DNA of 64,000 nucleotides from Saururus chinensis (Eukaryota > Streptophyta > Magnoliopsida > Piperales > Saururaceae), in the NCBI GenBank assembly GCA_035235625.1, contig CP141149.1, positions 27,893,753 through 27,957,752 on the forward strand, given 5' to 3'. The translations under genes and the position numbers were made by a program. Position 1 is the stretch's first letter. Each line of letters opens with the position of its first letter. The notes under the pieces were generated by a model. It was not told the DNA's origin, did not search any database, and saw only the letters and a program-made list of their open reading frames with translations. Positions 52,615 through 62,145 of this stretch are shown here, one piece after another.

Positions 52615-53125
52615 AGTAGCATGATCATGCTGCCCCTTTGAAATCTATAAGAAATTTCAGGGCAACATGATCATGCTGCCATGAATTTCAATCATGCTAC
52701 CCATTTTCGAAATCAACTGGAAAATGAACATGCTGCCCATTTTTTAAATCAACTAGAAAATGGAGAGCAGCATGATCATGCTGCCCCTTTGAAATCTATT
52801 AGAAATTTCAGGGCACCATGATCATGCTACCATGAATTTCGATAATGTTGCACCTTTGAAATCAACCGAAAAATGAACATACTGCCCATTTTTTAAATCA
52901 ACTAAAAAATAGAGAGCAATATGATCATGATGCCCCTTTGAAATCTATTAGAAATTTTAGGGCACCATGATCATGCTACACTTTTGAAATAAATTAGAAA
53001 ATAAAGGGCTGCATGTTCATGCTGTCCATTTTTTAAATCAATGGAGAGCAGAATGATCGTGTTGCTCCTTTAAAATTTATTAAAAATTTCAAGGCAGCAT
53101 GATCATGCTGCCCTAAATTTCCAGT
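52615..53125. repeat. Palindrome-rich repeat array, copy 2
   Basis: The same unit as at 51550-51880 is repeated about eight times. It includes the perfect 20 bp palindrome GGCAGCATGATCATGCTGCC at 53093-53112 and an 18 bp one at 52767-52784. The 'tgaaatctattagaaatttca' part is itself nearly palindromic, so each unit can fold twice. Confidence 0.8.
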
Positions 53126-53829
53126 GGATTTCAAGAAAGCGAAAGATGAGTTGATACTTTGTTAAAGCCATCCTTGAGATAACAAGGGATAGAGGCTTTT
53201 TAGTAACAATCAACCAATGTTAGTGAATTTTATTTTATTTTTTCCAAACAGGTACTTTTAAGGTGTGCCTCAAGGCATGGCATATGAAATGCCTTATGAG
53301 GTATTATCCAGAAGCACTTCAAGAAATACAGCTATGTCACTCAACCTATTTTAGGTGGATACCTCATATGCAAGGTACACCTCAAGGCGATTATGTGGTC
53401 TTCTCTCTCTTGTACATTTATTTATAGTTCTATATTCCTCCATGTATTTGTTATTTACCGTAGCTAACATATGTTACTGGGTATTATAAATATTTACAAA
53501 CATAAGGCTTTTTGCTTATCCCTCACCACTTTGGAGGTGAAATGCTTCACAAGCTTCATCTCACCTTTTTTAACAATCTTGAAAAATAAAAAAATATAAA
53601 CAAATTTAAAAATAAAGTTCGACCCTATAACTCAGAGAGAATGTCTCCAGACCAGTAATTCTAATTGGTTCTAAACTTTGAACGTATAAAATTTTCATGC
53701 TAGACTTCAAATCCTTCAACATGCCTAACCTGATAAATAAAGAAGACATCCCCTGGGCGGCAAGAGAAGCATACATGAATAAATGATAATGTAATTTTTT
53801 TATAACACAAGGAAAATAGGCTAATCGTT

Positions 53830-54727
53830 ACCACACAACATGTCAACTCTTCATGACAAGGGTCTGGGCAGTTGTGGTTCGCAAAGCTATATCCAAGAGA
53901 TACTATTTCATTAGATTCAATAAAAAAGGTTTAAATCAGTTTCAGCTCTTATTAAGAGAATTCAATCATTAAAAAAAAAATCCAACCTATAGCTTCTCAA
54001 CCGATATTTCATTAGGCTTCTTAATAAGTTCATCTCGAGCTATATCCATAAAATGAACCAAGAAATCACCCTACATGGCAGCAAATCAAGTTGAGATACA
54101 CATGATGGAGCAACTTCCCAAAGAAACAACTTTATCAATCAAAGAAAAAAAACTCCCATTTGACAACAAAGAAATTGAGCAACAAATGGATATATGAGAA
54201 ATACCTGATCAAGAAGAAGATAACTCTTGAGTGACCTCAATTTTCCCATGAGATCATACTGTACAAATTGATGGTATCTCAGAAACATACGTAAATCACC
54301 TTCTTCTAAAAAAATGAGCAGAACAAGATATTGAATGAAAACAAAAAATACACTGCACCTTTTCTTTAATAAGGCTCAACAACTCCCCACTCGCAAAGTC
54401 ATAAGTAGCCTTAATACGCTCAAGATACAAATGGTTTGACCCAAAGCTCATCAAGTTTGACTTTTCTAACATAGGAACCTATTCAATGGAAAGCATTTAA
54501 AGTGATAAAAAAGAGAGCACCGGAAACAGAACAAATGAAAAATGAAATAAAACCAATTAAAAGAATCTAAAAACTTGAATGCTATGCCCACATTCTCTCA
54601 TGACGTTTAAATATTTTCCAGTAATCAAAATTGTTTGAGCCATATTTGACAGGAAGCTAGGGATGTTATTCTTAAGGCTATAACGTTGTTGCCAATACTT
54701 TGCATCATAATCCTCCGTAAGACTCTT
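53830..54727 (-). pseudogene. Gamma-tubulin complex component 2 (GCP2) gene fragment
   Basis: Minus-strand exons with correct splice sites are 54727-54575 (KSLTEDYDAKYWQQRYSLKN, ending MRECGHSIQ), 54478-54359 (SNLMSFGSNHLYLERIKATY), 54258-54205 (YDLMGKLRSLKSYLLLDQ) and 54070-53987 (GDFLVHFMDIARDELIKKPN). These are consecutive exons from the middle of plant GCP2 (Spc97 family). The last ends EKL followed by TAG where the family has Gln, directly before the donor. A further piece near 53895-53830 (ALRTTTA, then DPCHEELTCCV) is frameshifted. The N- and C-terminal parts of the gene are missing. An intact GCP2 would act in microtubule nucleation. Confidence 0.9.
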
Positions 54728-55099
54728 CTGTAAAAAAGCATAATCAGATATTTTTAGTTAAATTCCCATCAAATATTTTTTAAAGGTTAAATACTAGTAA
54801 ATTTTATTTAGTGCAAATTTCCAACATATTCTCAAACACCTTCAGTAATCAACTTCATCAACAATCACTATCTACTAAAAAATGGTGCAAATAAAACAAA
54901 TCAATAACAACAAGAAGAAAATAAGTGAAGTGAAGCACAAGAAAAAAATGTTAAACGAGTCGAGATTGGCGAAAACAAGAAAGCCCTAAGCGGACATAAT
55001 AGAAAATTTTTAAGAAGAATCCCGATAAAGTTGGACCAAAAAGCTGTGGACAAAAGAAGAATAGAAAATTTTAAAAATTGATTTAAAGCAAACATTAAC

Positions 55100-55380
55100 C
55101 TAAAATGGAAGAAAAGTAAAAAAACTATGTGTAACATACTTGAAATAATAGTTTGAAGATGAAATTCGCTGGTAAAGAGAAAGTTGTCGAACGACTGAAG
55201 ACAGAATCGCCTTAGGACTAAAGAGAGTCGCCAGAGAATGGAAGAAATCGCCAGAAGACAGAGAACTTAATCGTCGGAGGATGGAGAAGACGATCACCGG
55301 AGGATGGAGGACGAAATCGCTAGGAGGAGAAAATCGCCGGAGCAAATTGGCCACAGTAGGAAAAACTTTTGGGTGATCTG
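55100..55380 (-). other. Pyrimidine-rich, 5' UTR-like segment
   Basis: Read on the minus strand this is rich in CT with repeated 'ctccggcgattt' and 'tccatcctccg' motifs, the usual look of a plant 5' UTR. It lies upstream of the GCP2 exons in their direction, but those exons start mid-protein. It may be a separately captured leader. Part of an 84-codon open frame here (from 55354) is probably chance. Confidence 0.3.
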
Positions 55381-56020
55381 ATTTGAAATAGATAGACGAG
55401 TAGAGAAAAGAAGATTTACAAAGGTGGGTATTTTCGTCTATTTACACAACCACCTCCATTAATGACGTTTTATGTTAGGTAAAGTTATTAATTGAGGTTT
55501 TTGTAATTAATAAGTTTTCTTTGTCTCTATGCGTTAATACCCCAAAAATAAAAGATGTCAATCCCAACAAATGCAATACTAGTGACCTTAAACTTATGTG
55601 CTACAATCTGAATCCATTTTTTATGGAATCTAAATTAACGATCAGAATGACTTAAATCATAGAAAGCTGTGAGGGTCAACCCATTTGCTAGTCTGTTATC
55701 CTAAAAGGTTGTCCTGAGATACATATCATCTTTCAAATGGGAAGACAATGGAACTGAGTGCAGCAGGTCAGATATAAAAATTGCAAAATACATAAGGGGG
55801 TGTAATACCATCATATCTTTTGTCTTGGGGTGCTTCTTTGTTGAGAACAGAACGCCTGTGAAAAATAAGAAAACACATGCATAGGCAGTTGCAGAAGTTA
55901 GTCAATAAACTATATAGATGTAAAAAGATTGATGTTAGCAGATTTCGTTATTACTGAAAAGTAGCCTAGAAAAGACACAGGGCATACTGAAATGAATTGA
56001 AATAATCATATTTGAAGTAC

Positions 56021-56641
56021 CTGTATCTTCACTACATTCCTACGCAGGTTTAGATATTCTTTACGCCTTTTCCATCCTAGATAATTTAGATATTCTTTAC
56101 GCCTTTTCCATCCTAGATAATTTTTCAGAATCGAGAGAGATGCTTTGTTTAGCTTGTGATCAGGGAGATTCCGTATGGCTTTCCAGAACTTTGATACAGC
56201 TGAAAAGCCATCAGGAGACATTCCATACTCGTCACAACTTAATTCCGTTGTCTGCTGTCTCCTCCTAAAAGAATGAGCTCGAAAGGCAGCTTGGATATGG
56301 GCTGCAGCCTGAGCCACATTTCTAACTGCAGCCAACGAATCCTTAAGTGAAAGCTGATCTTCGGTAGCATTGCCAATAACCTGTTTACTTTCATCAGAAA
56401 TTATCTCAACAGTTCGTTCTGCCTCCAAAGCAGCAGAGTCTTTAGATATTTCACTTTTTCCATTGTAAGAGAAGAGAGATGAGCTGTTAAAGCCACCCGA
56501 GAAAGATATCCTGCTAGACCTTTGTGGCCACATTCAGCAGCAATAGAAGCAGGATTTTTCCCAAAGGGATCTTGTGAAGTGGGGTCTGTTACCGCCCCAG
56601 CAGATGCTCCATGGGCTATCAGGGCTGCAACCATCTTTTCT
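56021..56641 (-). pseudogene. CAMTA calmodulin-binding transcription activator gene fragment
   Basis: The minus-strand frame gives the end of the ankyrin region (REKMVAALIAHGASAGAVTD, AAECGHKGLAGYLSRVALTA, HLSSLT). It shifts frame near 56465, then continues with SKDSAALEAERTVE, EDQLSLKDSLAAVRNVAQAA, the IQ motif AAAHIQAAFRAHSFRRRQ, DEYGMSPDGFSAVSKFWKAI and HKLNKASLSILKNYLGWKRR. This order is specific to plant CAMTA proteins. A perfect 36 bp tandem duplication (56049-56084 and 56085-56120) repeats YLGWKRRKEYLN. The CG-1 and TIG domains are absent. The frameshift makes it non-functional. Confidence 0.9.
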
Positions 56642-56942
56642 CTGGCATGGCAAAACAAATTAGTCATGCAAGCCTCTTTATTAACAATAACATGAATTTT
56701 GGTGAACTGCTGAACACTAGTTTCATGTCCTAAACTGCATGGCCGCCAACATTGCCTAGAAAATTTCAGATTTTCAGTTCGTTCCAGAAAAGTTAAGCTA
56801 AAATAAGAAAGTTGTGATTATCATCTACATACTTCTATCGGTGCTCATTGACAAAGAAAATTATCCTGACAATGAACATGTCAGGAGATATAAAACAATC
56901 CCAGAAAGGAAACTATCTTAGGGAAAGACAGAGACTGACAAC

Positions 56943-57328
56943 CTGGAAGGACAAGTCCCTTTCCATCAAAACATCTTTTCTGATTGTAATATTCAATTGA
57001 CTCCTTTCCTGTGGGAAAGGACTCCTTTGCTGTGGGATAGAACTGCACAATGATGCAATTATGTGATAGACTGACAGCAAGAAGGTGGATAAACAGCGCA
57101 AGAAGCAACTTAGAAAAGAATATTTCTGTAGGTAAAATACTAGAATATCACTTTCAAATAGAGGAGAAGACATGAAATCATTAACCCTGTCCTAGACATT
57201 CCAGCTTTGCAATGAACAACCACAACTTTTTCAATGTCTGTCTTGAGCCATGAGTAGGCACTTTGACAAAATGATATTATAAGTTGAATTGGGGGGCAAT
57301 TATGATCATCGAAAGGTAAACATGCAAC
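56943..57328 (-). pseudogene. PTEN-type phosphatase gene fragment
   Basis: Two minus-strand exons with good splice sites are 57328-57152 (VACLPFDDHNCPPIQLIISF, then the P-loop VVVHCKAGMSRTGLM) and 57042-56943 (IEYYNQKRCFDGKGLVLP). They match the catalytic part of plant PTEN, a dual-specificity and phosphoinositide 3-phosphatase with active site HCKAGxxRTG. Exon two holds an extra seven residues from a 21 bp duplication (PTAKESF/PTGKES). Exons for the N-terminal half and the C2 domain are not found, so this is a captured fragment although these two exons are unbroken. It lies just upstream of the CAMTA fragment. Confidence 0.85.
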
Positions 57329-57429
57329 CTGGAGCAAAGCAGACACCTCAGATATAAATAAGGCAGTGACATCACCTAGACTAACAAATAAACAATCGTG
57401 CAACTTCATGAATGCAACCCTCACTTCAA

Positions 57430-60400
57430 ACTTATTTGGTTAATAGAGCATTCATTTTCAAGGGAAAGTAACCAAATCTCTAAAAAATTCCACACTAGCA
57501 GGGCAAGTTTTCAACAAGGCCATCATAAAAGATTAAGTACATCTCCACATATTTCAACCATATACTATCATTTTCCTACCTCAAAGAAAACCTGAGGAGA
57601 ACCATAAATGGATCATAAGACTTTATACTTCCCCTACACGCAGATCATAAGATTTTAAAATGGCATAGTCGACACTATGAGCATAAAACAGATTTGATAT
57701 AAGCAACTAAAGAAAAAAATTGCCACAATGCAATATACAGAAGGAAAATGTCCATGATGGCGCCTATAAGAAAGAGCGAACAATGATCCCAACAAAAAGG
57801 ATACTACATCAATTAGAGGACTACAATAATAATGTGATGCTCAACTAAAACCAATTTCAAGTTCCATCCCTGATTAAGACCAAGTAAAAATCATGCGTTT
57901 GCTTCTGCCCAGGAAAAATTCAAACATTAAATGCATAATGAATCATAGTTTAGAACAAAAAAATACTAATCTTTTCTGAAAAGATCCACAGAGCTCTTGT
58001 TGCTGCTGGAGTCGCTTCAAGTGTTCGAATTCTGTGAAATCAGGGGCTTATAGTGAAGATGGTTGTGGTTGAGAGGGGAAATAGCAAAGCCTCCAGCAGA
58101 CACTTTACGATTCATGAAATTCTACAACATACATATCTTAGAATATGCAAGTACTTGCTTTACAATTAGGAACCACAGTTCCTGTTGATTTTGAGAACAT
58201 GCTCCATGTTGAGCATTGTCTCCTATGAAGTTGACATTGGGTTTCTACCAAAATCTTACCGATAACAGTTAGATGCCAAAAAGAGCAGCTGTTCAGATAT
58301 GCAGCTTGTTCTGGGCAACAATAGTAATCAAAATCAATTCAACCTTAGGGATTAGTCTTTGACCAGAAAGTCTTATTAAATCTCACTCCATCCCACTTCA
58401 ACAGTCCTAATTAAGAACAGAGCAATGGCTAGTTGATCACCTCCTTAAGAGTGATCAAAGGAGAGCACACCTTCAGCAAGAATGGGATAGGGGAGTATTT
58501 AAATACTTGAAGCTAGTTCTTAATTGAAACTTCTAACTATTAAATCAATTAAAACAGACTCCACAATGCAAAACAAATTCTCTCAAGACAACCTAGGCCA
58601 GAGCAGTAACCTCAAGGGTACTGAGAAAATTTAGACGCTGAAAAAATCAACGACTTGGCGGTTTTTCTGGCCAATGTTGCATATAGAATGAATATTTAGA
58701 TTTTACTACTTAGAAGAATGAAGATTGAAGACAAAAATTCATAAAAAGTGTCAAGTTCTATATAAAAATCAAAATTTTACCTAGACAAAAAACACAGTCG
58801 GCTTGCCCTGTTTTCTGCAATCGGCTTGCCCTTTCTGGTCCATGCGAAAAAATCCCTCTCCCTCTGCTGTGCGGTTCCTCTCTTAATTAGTCGTGCGAAT
58901 CCTTCTCTGGTTAGGTTAAAGATTACTAGCCAGGTTGCGACTCTATTGGCTGCGCGATATACGGTATCTTTTTCAAGCAGTCGAAGACGTGAGACACAAA
59001 ACGCGAGAGCGGGAGAGCTGGTCTTTTGGCGGGAGGCATTGCCAGTTTGTTTTTGGGATTTATTAAGAAAACGTTGCACGAGCAGCCGCATGTACCATGG
59101 GCCCATGCATCATCGTATCAAAATTTGGGTCAAAATTCGGCGGCTTATGTTACTAATCTAATTATAATACAAGTGAGCCCAGGGTCTCCCGCACCTAAGT
59201 CTGAATGCTCTAAAATAATATAATGTTATTATATTTTATATTAAATAATTAATTATTTTAATTTTTTATTTAAAATATTTTAATACGTCACTAATCAATT
59301 AAATATGTTTAGTAGAGCCTACGCAGTTGCTTTAGCCCAAAATCTATAGCAAGTCAAATTTGGATCAACGACACACGTTACTTTAAGACTTAAGTAACAC
59401 TAAATCCAATAGCTCACAAAGAATAGGGCACTCACCTAAATTTTTTTCTTCTAAATTTTATATTTTTAGTTTAAAATTTATCTTATAAAATTTATATGGG
59501 TAATAAATAAATATTATAAATTTGTATTTATTTTGGGAATTAGTCAATTAACTTTTTAAATATTTTAAAAAAAAACAAACTTGATCCTAACCTAGAATGT
59601 GCTTCATCACCTATATATACCCTCTATAAACAAATGTGGGCATGCTTTATGTATCTACCCAATTGTCATCCATATAATTTATATATAGTCACACATAAGC
59701 CCATATATCATAAGTTATCACATCAAAATCTGACAACACGAGTGAACATCATGCATGAACTCATGGTTTATGTGTCGTTTGATCTAGGTCCAACAATACA
59801 AGGGATCAAAACTACGTGCATGCATAACACATTACTATTTTAACTATTTTAAGCAAACCCCTCAATTGTCATCCATGTCTAATAAATCTTTTTTTTTGCT
59901 ATTTTAAATTAAAAAAATATATTTTGATCGTACAAGGAAGCAACGATGTCGTTGGTCTTGTTTTGTCAAAAAATAACCTGATACCTATTAAAAAAGCTCA
60001 ACATGAACAACTTATATTAAACCCTCACCTAATCCAATTATATTTGATAATTGCTAGCTCTCATAATTTTTATAAGTTAATAGATAAAATTAAATAATTA
60101 TTTAATCTTTGTTATATTTATTTTCATAATAAGGTTATTTTTTAAGTTTTCTAAATATTTGAATTGGGTCATGTTTAGGTATGTATGGATTGGGGACAGA
60201 CTAGTTTCCACCCCCTTTGCCATCAGATCTGATCACCCATAATGTATAAGCTCATGATGACATGTGTGAGCCGAGACTCATTTAAACTTTTTTCATAATT
60301 TTATAATTTTTTTATAAATAATTTATTAATTTATTAATAATATAAAATTAAAATTTATATATTGTAATTAAGTTGCACTAATGCAAAATAGGTAATGACA

Positions 60401-61139
60401 CTAACATATGATAACTAGAATTGCAACTGGGTTGGGCTAGAGTTCAGCCTTAGCCCTATCCTATCAGATTATTTCTAGGCCTTGAGCCTACCTTTAACCT
60501 ATGTGGGCCTTAAAATGTCTATCCCTATAATGGTTCTAGTTTTATATTTTTTATAAATAATTAATTAAGTTATTATTAAATATAAAAATTAAAATATTTA
60601 TTTTGTAACTAGGTTGCACCAATGTAAGATGAACCTAAAGGGTATTAATTTTGTATTTTTCTCATTTCATAATTAGTGGGAACACATCCATGCATTGTGA
60701 GCTATCATACCTCTGGCAACACACATGGATACATATCCTCATGCCTTAACCCAAATATTTATTTGGAATTCAATTTAGAAGCACAAATATTTCTATGCAT
60801 GTGTATGTGCAATTTTAAAAATATTAGGGGATGTAAGTGTTATTTTACCAAAGTTCATGGGGTGTTAGTGTCCTATTTATAAGGACTAATTATAATATTT
60901 TAGATTTAGATATATTTCACTTTTTTTAATCAAGACTAAGTTGAGCACAATCTCCTAATTCACTTAAAGAGGATCGAGCTATGAATTTTCACTTCAAACT
61001 GAGCTCGAGCTGGAAGGCTCTTGCTCTAACAAGCTTCAAGCCAAAGTCAAGCTAAGTTTGAACAACTCAAGTTCAAACTATACAAACCCAATACTTAGCT
61101 TAGCCTGTTAATATTCCTACTTGGTATTTTTTTATTTTT
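57430..61139. other. CACTA interior without a recognised gene
   Basis: No gene could be supported. A moderately GC-rich block at about 58790-59200 is open on both strands for ~110 codons without family resemblance and may be a captured promoter or leader. The DNA from 59210 to 60900 is very AT-rich. At 60930-61110 there is a 'gagctcgagct/caagctaag' stretch like the degraded hAT ends at 16200-18560. Confidence 0.35.
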
Positions 61140-61536
61140 AATAAAAAATAAAAAAGACACATTTTGCAACAGATTGCCCAATTTGTCACAAATTATAAAC
61201 TATTTTATTTTTATATTTATGTTGAGGATTTACTTTTTATTTTTTATATAAAAAATATAAAAGATATATCTTTTGCAACAAACTTGCTAATTAGTTGCAA
61301 AAGAGATAATCATTTGCGATAAATTGGCGAATTTGTCACAAACATAACAATCTTTTGCGACAAAAAAAACTTAGTGTTGCAAAAAGGACAATCTTTTGCA
61401 ACGATTAGACATATTGGTTGCTAAAAGTATCTTCTTTTGCTACAAACTCCTAAATTGTCGCAAAAGAATACTTTCAACGACAAATTTTACTTCGTTGCAA
61501 AAAAAATTATCGCAAAAGCCCCATTTTGTTGTAGTG
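61140..61536. repeat. CACTA right terminal and subterminal repeats
   Basis: Repeated 'cttttgcaacaaa', 'ttgtcgcaaaag' and similar motifs occupy about 400 bp and end in ...TTTTGTTGTAGTG, the inverted terminus. The motif type matches the left end at 35615-36240. Confidence 0.85.
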
Positions 61537-61835
61537 AAATCTTCACCCTAGCTGTCCTACTTAGTTAAAATCACCAACATTGCTCTCATTCTCTCCAACT
61601 ACTTCAACCCGCATCCAATTGCCTAAGAGGCTATGTCAATGGACACTGGCCATGTTTGCTGAAAAATAAGCTTTGTCCGAGGACAAAATGTCGATGGACA
61701 AATTATTAGAGGACATAGACATGGACATGCCTTATCCACCGACTATTTGGCCAAAGACCAGCCCTATATCTATGGATTAAATTATAAGGAGAGGGTGCGA
61801 GGGAGGTCCAAAATTGAATGCTTAGATACTAGTTA
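61537..61835 (-). mobile_element. Interior of the LTR element, right part, with primer-site-like sequence
   Basis: On the minus strand, directly after the LTR, the sequence TAGTATCTAAGC resembles the tRNA-iMet primer binding site TGGTATCAGAGC (9 of 12). It supports reading 61836-62145 as a 5' LTR. The stretch also has 'gtccgaggacaaaatgtcga' type motifs shared with 35190-35300 on the other side of the CACTA element. Confidence 0.4.
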
Positions 61836-62145
61836 TGTAGACCAATATCTACATAGGATAAATGATAAAAAAAATAACTAAAAATGACTAAACGATAAAA
61901 TTAAAATAAATGAACTTGATTTTAATTTCTGAATTGTTGAAATAAGGCATAGCCATTACATATTTATAGGCAATTAAGCCTCATAATCTTTATACTAATA
62001 AATCTCTTTATTGGAATAAATTTATAATATTATTTTAACTATAATAAAAATAAAGTCTTAATTATACTAAATTATTCTTACTAATAATAATTAAATTTTA
62101 ATAAATTACCATACCTAGACCCAACCCCTAGGGCGGGTCATAACA
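61836..62145 (-). mobile_element. LTR of an old minus-strand retrotransposon (probable 5' LTR)
   Basis: This 310 bp segment aligns with 32924-33236 from end to end in direct orientation, with many substitutions. On the minus strand it starts TGTTATGACCCGCC and ends GGTCTACA (TG...CA). No 5 bp duplication between the outer flanks (aatgg and ataaa) was found, so two independent solo LTRs remain possible. Confidence 0.6.

Larger units (their letters stand above)
35615..61536. mobile_element. Giant CACTA (CMC) transposon carrying gene fragments
   Basis: The left end is CACTACAACAAAAAGAGG. The right end, read inverted, is CACTACAACAAAATGGGG. Each is followed inward by several hundred bases of TTTGCGACAAA-type subterminal repeats in both orientations. 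The bases just outside are AAA on each side (35612-35614 and 61537-61539), matching the 3 bp duplication of CACTA elements. The span is 25.9 kb, about 18.5 kb without two later LTR-type insertions. No TNPD/TNP2-like transposase frame is visible. The interior holds fragments of at least seven unrelated host genes. The main doubt is whether the two ends belong to one element, because AAA is a weak signature. Confidence 0.75.

Noticed and set aside
48772-58700. Helitron as the agent of the minus-strand gene-fragment cluster
   Set aside because: Multiple intron-bearing fragments in one orientation fit Helitron capture, but I could not find a convincing TC start or a hairpin-CTRR end. The CACTA ends that enclose the region explain it with visible evidence. 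A Helitron nested inside is still possible.
58777-59161. Opposed ~110-codon open frames
   Set aside because: The frames overlap on both strands with no recognised family. Moderate GC content alone can keep them open.
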